64,000 nucleotides of DNA, taken from assembly GCA_002633005.1 (NCBI GenBank), contig NMRA01000443.1:210361-274360 (forward strand), given 5' to 3'. The DNA is from Phoronis australis (Eukaryota > Phoronida > Phoronidae). Below are positions 49,827 through 63,020 of the stretch, piece after piece. The first letter of the stretch is position 1, and every line of letters begins with the position of its first letter. The position numbers were made by a program, and so were the translations under genes. Under the pieces are notes generated by a model, which saw only the letters and a program-made list of their open reading frames with translations, did no database searches and was not told the DNA's origin.

Positions 49827-52800
49827 CTAAAGGACAAGGAAAGGTATTATTACGACCAAGATTACAACGTAATGAAACAGTTGGTTTCAATTCCACTTAC
49901 AACAGCTTCTTAAAACCCCACTTTCCCTTCCTTGCTAAGATAACAAATGATTTCTGATCTTACAAAAACTAGAAAGTTCATTGTTGTTCTGCACCATGTT
50001 CACCAAATAAAATGACACGCCTTAACAAGTCATGATTATCGCCTGTAGCGAAAAACTGTCAGTTCTTTTAAAGCCAAGAAATCACTAGTACAACTTGAGA
50101 CCAACATGTTTTTGAGATTCATAAAACCCAACATTTTTTAAAAAATTACTTTCTGGTGTAGTCGGTGTAACAATCACCCTTATTTAAAGTATAGTAACTT
50201 TACTGGGGCACCAGAGCATTAACTTTAAGGGAATATACAAACATTCTGAACAATTTTTGTCATGTTTTATCTACTCCGAAAAGTATTTTGAACTGTTTCT
50301 AAAAAACGAAATTAAGGGAAATAATTCTCCAACATATAAATGTGAAGCTGTGAGCAAGCCATACTATGCAAATGATAGCATGAGTCTGTGGGACTGTCCA
50401 CTTAATCTCTGGAGTAACAACTACGTGCTAATGGCGTCACAGCTGAAATCAAAACAGCAATGTATGTAATAGGGCTGGGATTGAAAATTGTTACGTATCT
50501 CTGCCATTGAGCTCATTTATCGGAAGGAAAAAGTACTAATTATCAGAAGGGGAAAGCATAAAGCTTACTTGGACAGGTTGATGTTGCCAAAACTCTCTCA
50601 TTGTGTCGCTCTTCTGGTTTGAGGAATTGTTACTTTTAGGCCAATAAGGCAAAGTTGCTCCATGCCTTAAGCCAGACATATTTTGAGACCTACTGTACGC
50701 TCCTCTACCCAAACAATTTTGCAGTTAATTTTTTTTTGAAAAGCTACATAAAAAGGAACCTTAGTTGGAAAATGGCCATGATTGCACGACGCTTAATCGT
50801 CGTGAGAGACCGTCCGGAGTTGGTATATGGTGCAACTCGGGACGGTGTGGGGTCTACAGAAAACCACAGTTCAACTGTGAGTCTATACCAATGTGATAAA
50901 CGAGAGTAGTTCTACTTGCTGCGTCAGCTGCTGGTATGCTTATCTCTTTTATGCAAACAATGTGTGACTGGGCAAACCGTTTTCAAAATAATGTGGATAA
51001 ATCAGTGAAGTGTGAGACCCCTGAGGTCCCTGTCAAGTCCTCACGGCAATTTTACTTTATGAAGATAAATGATGAGTTAACGAAAAAACACAAGTAACAC
51101 GTCATTTTGCTAATGTCAGGTGGATTTTTCTTGCAAAAAGTGATCAACAGAAAGAGACAAGCACCTGCGATCAGAATCAAGTATGCTTTCTGGCCTTGCT
51201 TATTTCATTTTACAGAGATCAACAGCTTCAAGACATCTTGCCAGTAAAATATAAAATCCTTCACAAAGACAACATTTAACATATAGGGCAAGACGTTTCA
51301 TTTGTACCATTCTACTTTGATGGGAAATCAACACAATTATTTTAATTCTGTGCTCTAATATATTATAGACTACACAAACCCCTCAAGTTCAAATTTTGAG
51401 TCGAGACTCAAATTCTTAGCTTTGCTGTTGGGGTCATCAAGTGCAAAACAGGATTACATGAAGACATCGGCGTAAACCGTAACATACTCAAGCACAGAAT
51501 AATTCATAGCAATTTTGAGTCTGACTTTGCCTATAAAGATTAGATCCCAGCCCCATGTTGTTTTGCATACAGCCTTAGAGGTTTCAGTTCAAAATGAAAC
51601 TATTAGTCTTACAGGAATAGTGGAACCAACTACAGAGAATTTGTACACAAGAGGCACTCTTTTGAAAACGAGATTCCAAAAAGCCTCCCTGGAATCTTTT
51701 TTTGGGCCTTTGGCAAATCTAACATGCATGGACAATGTGTGTAAATTGTAAAACATAATTTTTTCGATTTTCATTTCGAGTTCATCTCTTGTAAACCGAG
51801 AGGCACTTCCAGACATCTCGAACAAGGACTACCAACATGTAGGAGCTCACTTGAACAGCATACTTTTAAATCTCACAACTGAATGAGAACACTGATGTTG
51901 GTGACACAAATTCACAAAACATATGATCTCGTGTATGCCATTTTTCAGGGCTCTTATTGGCAGGCATTTGAAGAAATAACACCCATGTTTCAACAGCAGT
52001 GTTTTTTGTACAGATAGCATGGGAATGTTAATTTAGTAAACAAACTGACACTGGTAAATCATGAATAAAATTTCCAGGTATTAGCCCAGGCAAATTTGGT
52101 TGAATTCGGAATACCAGGTAAATCATGTCACAATGTAAAAAAATCCAATTAAAATTTTAATTCCATTAAATTTAATATGGGAACCGCATTAAAGAGTCCC
52201 TCTACTGCTTTATTGAGAACCCCCGGGCAACTGATTTTGGAATATCACTTTGGAAATATACATCTGAAAGAGTACTCTGGAGGGCAATTTGGAAATTATT
52301 GGACCAGCAAAAATGGTGTCCTTGTATAAACCTCAGTAGTCACAATGGTACAAACAGCAATGTAATCAAATTTGCAAAAAAATCCACCAAATATTTCCCT
52401 GACTTATCACGTAAAACATACTGTCACAGGCCCAAGACAGTGTGGCCAATCATATTGGCCAACGCTTATCAATATCCTACCCACTAATTTTATCACTTGT
52501 AAGATACCTACAGTTGCATAACAGGACTAGTTACCTGTAATATGGAAACCTGTGTAATGCACGATAAGCACTTATCTATAGCTCTTCTATTCACTATACA
52601 GCAAAAAGTGACACTCACTTTTTACCAGACTAAATTAATCTATACCAGGCAGCTTCAACAAATTTAATGCAGTCCAAACCAAACCACTTTTCACGCATAC
52701 CAGTTTTCCCTAACACTAAATAGCACATCGATGCAGGTTACACAGAATTGTAGCATTTTAATCACAGACCTCCGAGTGATTAGCCAGTCTCTAGTTGCTT

Positions 52801-53820
52801 TTCCATTGACGGAACCAGTCTCCGGAAATTTTGATCAGTGAGTAGGTGTACCTACGACTTAAACAGCCATCTCAACTCCTCAAAATAGGTGGGTTTAAAC
52901 AAACATGGAGTTATACAACTCCCAAGCATTGATCCAGAATTTCAAAAACAGGGTTCCATAATGGGTTTCCTAATACCAGGGTCACGGTAGCCACTCACCA
53001 GCTCGCCATTGGCGGCACTGGCGATGGCAGACCTAAGTCTATTTACCAACTTGGCAAATGCAGACCTAAGTCCGTTCGCCAACTTGGCAAATGCTTTCGC
53101 AAATTGACTATGAAAATGAATTTCGGGATACCTACTTGAGTGTCAAATCATAGTCAGCTCGAACTAAGTCGCGCTACAAACGACATTCTTACTTCGAGTC
53201 CTAAAAATAGCAAGCGAATGTTCCATTTTATGTCCGTCACTCCTCCTGAAATCACTCTTTTACCACAATGAAATGTTCAACTGTGCAAGGGGGTCATCGG
53301 TCTTGGTAATGGGCGCTTTCTCCCTTCATAGCTTGTCATCGGCAAGTGACAATGTCAACTACGACTAGAAAACTATTTCAGCGCCAAACGTGACCAAGTC
53401 TCTCACTAACTTTTTACACTGGTGACGTGGTGCGAGCTATTACCCAGGAGATAAAACCGGACTGAGTTGAGCTGTCTCAAACATGCAATTTGAACTCAAG
53501 GTATAAAATCATTATTTTCAAATTACGCGATACCTCCTAATTCATTACTAACTTCACCAATTTTCAGCGCATAATCTGTTGTGTCAAATATTGTTCGAGA
53601 CTTGACATTGACAAGTTTTCTTTTCAAGAAATAAATGGTGTGGGTGACGACGGGAAGAACCAGTGTGTTATGTACTTTTAAATCGAAATACGTCACATGT
53701 CAATCCTAGTCAGCTCGCTAAATGTTGCCAGCGTGACAAGTTATTGAGAGACTGGAACATGTTTGAATTTTGGAGGCAGCCGAAAGAATGCAAGGTATAC
53801 AGTAAATGTACATTCGTTAC

Positions 53821-53849
53821 TTAATAATAATAATAATAATAATAATAAC
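53821..53849. repeat. (TAA)n microsatellite
   Basis: About nine uninterrupted TAA units followed by CTTTATTTATAGAGG, a combination often seen at the tail of retroelements. No element body is recognised to its left. Confidence 0.9.
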
Positions 53850-53999
53850 TTTATTTATAGAGGATAAAAAACATGTTAAGAGTAAAACTTATCTACCACA
53901 TGGTCCTCTGAGTTTTATATTACACGATGCACGATTTAGCTTTATTTTGCTAGTCACAAGTTATATTTAATTTTTGTGGGGCGCAAACGTCTTGCTCAT

Positions 54000-54250
54000 C
54001 AAAATGTACACGTAGCCAGCATACCCTGCCGTAACCCGGGGATAGGGAGAATCCGTATCCCATTTTTGTTAGATCACATCAATGGAATGCCCATGTGGCC
54101 AGTGTACCCATGTTGTAACCCAGGGATAGGGAAGAATCCCTACCAATTTTTTTAAGGTCAACATCATTTAAATGCCTACGTGCTCAGAGTACCCATGCAG
54201 TAACTCAGGTATAGGGGAACCTCTGCCCTAACTTGTTAGGTCATAATAAA
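54000..54250 (+). repeat. Degenerate ~80-bp tandem repeats
   Basis: Three units share 'GTACCCATG..GTAACCCAGGGATAGGG' and 'TTAGGTCA'. Considerably diverged. Not coding. Confidence 0.65.
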
Positions 54251-54971
54251 ACCCATGTTGGCTGACATCCCCTCCAAATTATTAGGTTGCTACATGACCT
54301 TGGAATGTTGATCATTTGTGTTTTTCTGAAGGCAAACGTATTATCATATAGTGCATTATGAAAAGGATATGTGCATAACATGAAAAATAAAAAGTTTGGT
54401 CCGTGTAACTATACTTTTATCAATTGCGGGGGTTAGGAAAAGAGATAGTATTTGACTAATTATTTTTGAAAATAACTGAAAGTTTTCAGATGCTTCCGCC
54501 ATTTTGGCTAAAGCCCTTAAAAGTCTAGTGCGAGCCTAGTAATAGCTCAGGGCGTCCATAACCAATAGCACATGACCAGAAGTTTTATAGGCCTTTCATA
54601 CTAATGTTGACACATCGATATTACGAGGAGTTGCGGTCAGTATGAATGGTTAACTTCAGCGCCAGTTAACTTTGCAGCAAACAGATTGATTTAACAGCGG
54701 AGCGTCAACTTCAGTCCTATCCAAATTACTGCCAGATGCCACTCTTAACGTCAACAATGTGTCGTCACTAATAGTTGCTTGTATTTTGATCAAATCATCA
54801 CCAATCGAACTAAAAATAAGTTTTAGGTCAATTAGCACATGTAAATGTTCCTAAATTGTCACATTAAAAAAACCTTAGTGAGCAGCGCTACTTTGCGATA
54901 ACTTCTGATGTGCATTTTAATAAGGAACAGCAGTGACACCTGTTGCCAAAATGTAAACCAGACATCAACTG

Positions 54972-55115
54972 TGCATTTTTTGTAAAAAACACACTGTGTG
55001 GGCGGGGGGGGGTTACTGGTGAATGGGGGTGGGGGTAAAGCTTCGTTGGAATCATGGACGCCCTGGAATACTGGGAACCCCATTTTGGACACCCTATTTT
55101 CAAAATCCTGGACAA
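54972..55115 (-). repeat. Dispersed repeat copy (reverse of 4629-4760)
   Basis: Reverse-complement match to 4629-4760, including the AAAATCCTGGACAAAG edge and a G-rich run in the middle. The ORFs across it are chance. Confidence 0.7.
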
Positions 55116-57623
55116 AGCCCTGGCCACAATTGGCATCATGGTAGAACTAGCGGAAATCACTCAAATCACCCTGGGTAAAGTGACCGAATTAAAAAAATGC
55201 AATACTCCCCAGGTAAAAACTGACAATGGAGGCTTAAAAACATGCGTAATAGAAATAACTGATCATATGTTTCAACTCCCAGACCCACTTAGTATTTGGA
55301 AGATGTTTTTCCACCGATTCAACAATACATTGTTCTCTATTCTCAAGGTTATGTGTAGTTGATAACATCTTAATATAAAATTGGTTTCTTTTTGATGTTT
55401 TTGAGTACGCGTATTTAAAATCCAGTGAAGTTAGAAACTCTGCTTCAACAAACTTATATCCTGATACATGCTGCTTTGCCATTCAGAAAAAGCATAGGAG
55501 TGAGATGCAAAAAAAAAACAGCAAGGAGTGTAGTATGATAGGAAAGTTCACTTGTGAGTTTGCTGTTATCGCTACTAATAACGCCGCCAAGTGGTGAATA
55601 AGCAACGGACATGTAGGAAGCGCTAGAATAATGGGGAATGGCGCATTTGCACTGCAATAAATTGCACAAACTCATCCACAAAAACACCAGAACTGTCATT
55701 TTTTATGTTTCCTAAGGATACGGGAAGGTAAGAATTATTTGTTATTTAATGATATGATACGCAGTGTGTCATTTTGTGTGTTCTATTCACGGTTGAAAGA
55801 CAAGCCGATCGCAGTCCCGGTGTCGCTATCTTCCGCAGTGTAGGATAGTGCCTTCTGCAGATACTTTGTTGTCAATGTACGTCTATTAAAATTATATGTG
55901 AGGGAGCATCAGAATGGAATACAGTGTTGTGGTAGAGATGAATTGGCTTGCTTTTTTATTCTTACTTGTGTTACACCTACTGCACAAACTAATGGTCTAC
56001 ACTCTGGTAGGAGCTTGGCGTATTTAATAGGGGACACATTCAAAATTGTTGGACATGAAACGAGCAGTGAGGTGGGAGTATTTTGTAATGAAAAATTGGA
56101 AAACACCTAGTCATTACAAGCAAATGCTTGGGGTCATGCTGAAAACGAGGGCTAAATCTTATCACCACCTCAGGACATGTTGTCACTGGTCAGGGGAACA
56201 ACGAAAATTTGTGACAGGAGACATTAAGAAACAGTTCAATGGTATCAACTTTATCATATGGTGCTTCTTTCTAAAATATTCAACTTTGAAGTTTGCATTT
56301 TGCTGTCACCAGTGAGGCATTATGCAGACATCATCAACACCAAGGGGGACACCTAGAGGCGAGGTTTTTAATGAAAAGTGTAAAGAAGCGGACTATGCAG
56401 TTGCACTTTCAGTAAATTCATCCCTAAATATGAGGCATGATTAATACCTATATCAGTTTATAAGGACAATTTTAGCTAACATTTGGCAAAACCTAATACC
56501 TATTTTCATTGAATTTCCAAAAATGTTCATCAGACTGATCAATATCAATTATGAAAAGGGTTATCTGAACACAGCAAGGTATATCATTCACCAGTGCCAC
56601 TTTCACCAGTCATGGATGACTGGCTTCAACAAAATGACCTTGTATGCAGATTTCCACTAGGGGTTAAAGATATGCCGCAAGAACCCAGTTGTAGATGCAG
56701 GGAGGCTTGAAACCAATTTACCTTTTACTTGATAAAATAAAGAAAACAATGACTAAGGAAACACTTAGTTGTGATTAGGCACAAATACACCAGCGAAACT
56801 GAGATTGTCTCTCTTACAGTGCCCTGTCATCAACCTACAATCATGCAGCTCCGCTCACCAAAATAAGTTGTGACATCGCCGTAAGAAAAGACGACTGTCA
56901 ATAGACGTTTTTAACATGTGGCCACATAAATTGAACTGGTGTTATTGTGGGTTGGATTAAACTAAATTGCAAGTGTGAAGGATTAATGAACATCAAAAAG
57001 GACAAAATTTTATTGGAAAGTAAGTCCGAATTTTGGCTTTTTTGATGTTTTTAGTATATTTTCACTCAAAATTTATCAACAGCTGATAACTATCTGTTGA
57101 CAAGTTACCCATGACGATTACAACGTGGCGATACATTCTAATCCATCCTGAACAATGCAAGATTTTCTAGAAATTATGCTTTAAGGCACTCAATGTCTCG
57201 ACTTTGGAGTAATATTTCAAAATCACGCGAAAATTCCCCCTCATCAGGCCGAAAAATTCCCCTAAATTGACCATTGCAGGCAAAGTTAGAATCATAAATT
57301 CCCTCTAGGTCAGAATCACTTGTAAATCACATGGGCGACAGTCGCTAAGAGCACAAAATGTTTGTTTTGTAAGGCTAAGATAAAGCTGATGATGGGAGGT
57401 GACTGGAAGAACAGTACAGGATTCCGTCAATGAAATTACAATGAATATGCTTCAGGTCAAGTACAATATACAGATGGTACATGGGAGGTCACCAGTCTGC
57501 CACCCATGTTGAGAGGATACAGCGCAGAGGGGGATCTGTTTAGAGGACCACAAGCCTTGCCGCAAAAGGCAGGCAACTAGCTAATTCACAAAAATTTCAG
57601 CCCTGGTCCCTTTTGATATGGTC

Positions 57624-57700
57624 CCTAATTTTGAGACCATTTTCATCCACTGAATAAAATGCCTTACACAGCGATTGGCTGGTTCTCAAAATTAGTGACC
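57624..57700. mobile_element. Hairpin MITE-like element, best-formed copy
   Basis: 77 bases with near-perfect terminal inverted repeats of about 20 bases (GGTCCCTAATTTTGAGACCA and its partner TGGTTCTCAAAATTAGTGACC). The centre is ATTCAC-like and A/T-rich. Same family as 7429 and 26476. Confidence 0.55.
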
Positions 57701-57877
57701 AAAACTTACGCCAACAAGCAGGCCAAGGCAGGGCAGGTTCTATTTTAGGCATAACATCACCCTGGATCAACTGGATGCCACAGGCATACAGGGGCGATAG
57801 TATATACCCACAAGAAGTTACGAATTTCAAAATACAACAAATAAAATCAAATCGAACAAGCATATATGCACATTTAG

Positions 57878-58490
57878 TTATAATTAACACATACCATAAG
57901 TCTGGAGACGATTCAGTCAAGATAATTTGAACAAATTGTTGAAAATCTGTCGCGGATGGCTTGAGTTTCTGTCACCGGGTGCCGTTTTGAGGAAGTTAAG
58001 TGAAAACACGCATGTTGACATATAAAAAGTCCAAGGCACACAGATCTTACAAATTTCACCTGATACCTTCCAATGCTATTTTGCAAGTGTCACGCACCAG
58101 CGTCACACACTTCGTACAGTCTCAAGCCAGCCTTTGCCTAACTCACGTGAATCAATTGAAATACTTTCTGGTTATCACGTGCGTGGTGAAAAAGTTAACG
58201 ATGTCCTAAAAGTGGAGTAGGAATTCTTCGCCAAATTTACCTTAATTGTCATAGTTATACTTCATCGAAGACATGTGCAGAAATAGAAACGACCACTGAA
58301 GAAAGTAAGTGTTTTTTAAGTCATATTTTTTAAATGTAGAATGTATTTTTGACGAGGTGAAAACTCACATTAAGTGAACAGATTTGGCCTGCCACCCGTT
58401 TAAAATATACAGGACGAAATTCATACAGAAAGCGATTGGAAGTATTGTAGTCCCTAATCGGCCAACCGAGGGGCTAGTGTTGCCTAATTC
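57878..58490 (+). repeat. R1 repeat, copy 1 (+)
   Basis: Shares with 62418-63020 and with the reverse of 60138-60565: GAAAATCTGTCGCGG, GGGTGCC, TTACAAATTTCACCT, GTCACGC, GCCTTTGCCTAACTC, GCGTGGTGAAAAAG, TTCATCGAAGA and ACTGAAGAAAGTAAG. No lasting open frame. Confidence 0.88.
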
Positions 58491-59457
58491 TATTTCATCA
58501 AATCTTGTTGGGTACATTTGAGTTGGAATCAGTGAGGAGAAACTCCAACACGGTTTAACTTATCTACAGACCATTTTTACTTAAGTATAAACTTTTGTGT
58601 CACGGGAAACGAGGGATAGACCGTATCATGTGCCTGCACATATGGAACCAGAAGTACAGAAATGAAAACTGAAGCTGAACCCGAGTCGGAGCTCGGTGAA
58701 GACGAGACGAATTTCAAGGAATTGCCGTCCAAATGGCAGCAATTTCGGGCAACTAGGAAACACAACCAAATAATCAATGGAAACATATTACAGAACAGTG
58801 TCAAATAATTAACAACATACCAATTTTTACCTCAGAAACACCCTTGTTTTAATAACTGAAGTGGTAAAATTCGGAGGAAATCGCACCTTGCATTGTCCGA
58901 GACAAATGGGTTTTTATTTAGGTGACCTGCACTTCGTGACGTCACTTCTGGTTCAAATTTTTACTATTTTTTACAAAAGCAATGTAACATGGGAACAATT
59001 GTAACCGTTAATACGCTTTAAGCCAATTTTTCGCAGATAATCTGCAGACAAAAGGTTAATTTTCAGAAAAAGTAAAATCATATTCACCTCTCAGTAACTA
59101 ATCGAGAGATTGCGAGAAGTGAAGAATTCCTGTTTCAAAATGAGAGCGGTGCCTACTTGGGTTGATAAAGTACACGACAGAGACAAAGTTGAACAATGGT
59201 AAACTAATTGTTTGTTGAAATAAGTAAATGGAAACTTCAAGAATAGTTTTATAAAATAAAAATATCTGTGCATGTCTCATTGTATTAATTCAAATGGACG
59301 CTTCATTACATCGTCTGCAAAATGCACCGGAAAATATTTGACAGGAAATTCCCTGCAGATAGTACGAGCGTGCTTAGCAACGACTGTCAGTTTTAGTGAA
59401 ATTGTTGAATGTGTGAATATGCATGACCAGAGTAACATATAATGTTGTTAAATTACT

Positions 59458-59547
59458 AACTTTGTCTTGTGTGATGCGTATGTACATGTGTGAATGCCGC
59501 TAGACAGTGATCACCGTCTCTACTCATCTACTCTAGCTGGCCCAGTA
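59458..59547 (+). repeat. 90-bp duplication flanking an N, copy 1
   Basis: Identical, as far as I can see, to 59874-59963, which starts immediately after the N at 59873. Pattern of an unmerged contig overlap. Confidence 0.9.
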
Positions 59548-59873
59548 TACTGGGGAGCCCAATGTTCGTCCGCCTAAGCATAAAACCGACTTGCTGTTGT
59601 ACTCACCGAATTATTCCACTTCAAAGTTATGATCTGAATAGGATTCGATTTAACTCTCACAGTTTTCTTTAATTTGTGCCGAGTTATTTCAAATGTGCAC
59701 TGCCTTCGGCAGCCATTTTATTCTGAAACCTAAGTTCGTCATATGCTGCCCCCTTTTGTAAAAACTGAGAAACATGCAGAAAAAGGCCAACGAAGTAATG
59801 AAAATTGCAACAGCCTGTTTTTATTGACATAAACTCGATTTGAAGCTTTGATGTTGAGCTCTGCACTGTGGTN

Positions 59874-59963
59874 AACTTTGTCTTGTGTGATGCGTATGTA
59901 CATGTGTGAATGCCGCTAGACAGTGATCACCGTCTCTACTCATCTACTCTAGCTGGCCCAGTA
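59874..59963 (+). repeat. 90-bp duplication flanking an N, copy 2
   Basis: See 59458-59547. The 325 bases between copy 1 and the N may be an alternative haplotype or a wrong extension. Confidence 0.9.
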
Positions 59964-60137
59964 CTCTCAGTAGTAGGCAACACATAGCACCTCAGTTGGC
60001 CAGTTAGGGCTATAATACTTCCCATCGCTTTCTTTACGCATTTCGTTCCATGTATTTTAAACGGGCGGTAGGCCAAATCCAGCCACCGCTTTCGAGTTTT
60101 CACGTCGTCAAAAATACATTCCATGTGCACTTAAAAC

Positions 60138-60565
60138 TATTACTTAAAAAAGCGCTTACTTTCTTCATTGGTCCTTTCTACTTCTATACATATCTTCGAT
60201 GAAGCTTAGTTGTGAGAATTAAGGTGAGTTTTGCGAAGAATTCCAACTCCACTCTTTTTCACCACGCGTGCGATACCCACAAAGTATGTCAACGTGAGTC
60301 ACGGGAGTTAGGCAAAGGCTAGCGCGAGACTGATCGAAGCGTATGACGCTAGCGCGTGAAACTTGGAAAAATACCATGAGAAAGCATCAGGTGAAATTTG
60401 TAAGATTTGTGTCTCTTGGACTTTTTATTCGTCAACATGTGTGATTTCACATAACTTCCTCAAAATGGCACCCGGTAAGAGAAACTCAAGCAAACCGCGA
60501 CAGATTTTCATCTTGACTGAATGGTTTCCAGACTTATAGTACGAGTTGTTTATAACACCATGTGC
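60138..60565 (-). repeat. R1 repeat, copy 2 (-)
   Basis: Inverted copy of R1, lacking the last ~170 bases present in the two + copies. Closer to copy 1 than to copy 3 over much of its length by eye. Confidence 0.88.
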
Positions 60566-60683
60566 ATATATGCAAGTTTCATTTGATTTTATTTCCTGTA
60601 TTTTGAAATGCATTACTTTTTGTGGGATGTACTATTGCCCCTGTATGGTTGTGGCATCCAGGGCAATGTAGTTGCCTAGCCCA

Positions 60684-60895
60684 GTAGAGGAGCTTCGTAC
60701 GCCGGAACTTGCGGAAGCTTTTTGGCGAATTATGCCTCACACTGACTAAAACATGAAAGTCACGTTGTTATAAATAACTTTTGCGCAGAGAAGGACACCG
60801 TAGGAGGCCGTTGATGTATTTAATTCCTTCCAACTCGAAGAAATACTCCCGATATCAAACTTTTTCTTCAAGCAGTCCCTCGTTCAGTTCCCAAA
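60684..60895 (-). repeat. Dispersed repeat, inverted copy of 10-212
   Basis: Partner of the left-edge repeat in opposite orientation. It lies next to the inverted copy of a >400-bp repeat (60138-60565). No open frame or target-site duplication recognised. Confidence 0.8.
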
Positions 60896-61599
60896 ATGGG
60901 TACATGTGGAGAATTTCTCGCTTACACTGGTAACCCCTCTGATTCCCTAACCCCCAGCCAACTTTTTTGATGCTTATTCAGTACGCCCTTTGCATTGATG
61001 TAGATCTGAGCTAATAAAGTGGAAAGGTAATAGCTAGCACTACATTCTTAACAATGGTTGTCATTATTACACCTAAATTGGTTTTCTCTGGCATTTGCAC
61101 AGAGTTAAAGCCTGCAATGTGGAGAGCAGTTTTAACTTGGTACATTTTAAATATTACAGAAAGACTAAAAAGTTAATTTGCGTTGTGTTGATTTTAAATA
61201 TGTTTCATACCTGTTTTCAATTAATACTCCTGTCCACTTGTTTTTTTTTGTCTTACTACTTAGGGTTGCTATTTTTTATTTTGTGTTTAAACGAAGTATC
61301 AAAACAACTTAGAAGTCAGTTAATTGTGAAGCCATCCCTGACTTTTCCAAATTACAGCTACACCAAACATGTCACAGAAAACAAAACTACGCGTGCCATT
61401 AGTTCAAGTTCAATCTTTATTAGAACCTAGGATCCAGTACTGGTTCCTAGTTAGAACTCAAATCATAAAATGTGTACAAAAGTGCAAATATTGTGATGAT
61501 GGTAAAAATTTCATAACAGCGAATGATCCCGACAAAGGTTCTGTGTCTAAAAGTAGGGGAATCGTGCGTTTCATTAGCTTTGGGCACCAAATCTTCAAT

Positions 61600-61745
61600 T
61601 TTAAAAAGTCTGGGATGGGCGCTTATCCAAGAGGTGGGCGCTTAACTGGAAGTCTTCAAAAATCACAGAGGGGCGGTTAACCGAGCAGTGGGCGCTTAAT
61701 CCACCTAATGTTGGGGATGGGCGGTTGAGTGAACATGGGCATTAA
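61600..61745 (+). repeat. Degenerate GGGCGCTTAA repeats
   Basis: GGGCGCTTATCC, GGGCGCTTAACT, GGGCGGTTAACC, GGGCGCTTAATC and GGGCGGTTGAGT follow each other at ~25-45-base spacing. A related 'GGGCGCTTATTATAG' is at 63249. Unknown nature. Confidence 0.6.
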
Positions 61746-62417
61746 CCCGAACATTTACTGCAGTTCGGCATGCACTGGGTCATATGTTTTACAAGTAATT
61801 GACATCTAATTTAGTCCCGGTGTGTTGTTTATAGACGTTTCAATATAGCTTAGTTGTATATTAAAAGAATAATCTAGGTGATATTGTTACTATGATCAGC
61901 GTTAACTTTGTAAATCACCGAGTATCAATAAGCACAGTCGTTTATCTTACCCAATGTTTGCAGTTTTTCGCTTAATAGTTCATCAATTTTTAAAAATCGA
62001 TAACCAAACTTGGTTGTTTTTTCATCTGAATACAGTTGCGGTATTTGTTTTTAATGAAAACTGTTGGTTAATGCATTTTGGAAATTTGCCAGTATGTACA
62101 AGCAGAGGTGTTTACTACAGTTTGTGGTCGGGTAATTACACTTAGTTGGGTCTTGCTCGCACTGGACAATGCGGTCATCGCAACTGAGTCCGACTCTGGC
62201 GCCGCGCTCTCTTTGATCCCGGTAAAAGCTGCTTAGAAGGACGAGCGGTGAAAACTCACGCATCTCTTTAGCAATGCGTGACTTTCGTGTAAGCGTATTA
62301 TTCACGGCATGAACTTGCCATTTTTACACTGCGCACACCAGAGGATATGACGTCATACCACCTGCCACGCGTGGTGTTAAAAACAAAATTGAATGAAACA
62401 TCTATATGTCTTCATTG

Positions 62418-63020
62418 AGTTATAATTAACACATGCCATGACTTTGGATAGAATTTAGACAACACAATTTGAACATATCCATGAAAATCTGTCGCGGTTC
62501 ACTAGAGTTTCTCTCAGTGGGTGCCATTTTAAGGAAGTTATGTGAATTCATGCCTGTTGACGAACAAAAAGTCCATGGGTTCAAATCTTTTACAAATTTC
62601 ACCTAATATCTCCTGTGTGCCAGCTATTTTGCAAGTGTCACGCGCCAGGTCACACAATTTGCTCAATCTGGCATTAGCCTTTGCCTTAACTCGCGGGACT
62701 CAATTGAAATATTTTGTGGTTATGGCGTGCGTGGTGAAAAAGATTAAAAATTCTTTGCCATAGTCACCTTAATTCTCATAGCATGCTTCATTGAAGATAT
62801 GTGTCGAAGCAGAAACGATCACTGAAGAAAATGAGCGCTTTTTTTAAGTGATAGTTTTTAAGTGTAGAATGTGCTTTTGACAAGGTGAAAACTCTTTAAT
62901 AATCGGTGAGTGGATTTCGCCTACTGCCCATTTGAAATACATGTAGGACGACATTAGTACAGAAAGCTATGGGAAGTACTGTAAACCCCAACCTGCCAAC
63001 AGAAGGGCTACGTGTTGCCT
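62418..63020 (+). repeat. R1 repeat, copy 3 (+)
   Basis: Direct partner of 57878-58490 over about 600 bases, with numerous substitutions and small indels. Same end (GGGCTASTGTTGCCTAAT). Confidence 0.88.

Larger units (their letters stand above)
49827..57877. other. Region right of RAD54L2 exon 1: no gene identified
   Basis: May hold a further 5' exon or the promoter of RAD54L2, but none could be recognised. Contains a dispersed repeat (51060-51235), two adjacent hairpins (50785-50846), short duplications (53010-53095), a (TAA)n run (53821-53849), degenerate ~80-bp repeats (54000-54250) and the repeat at 54972. Confidence 0.55.
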
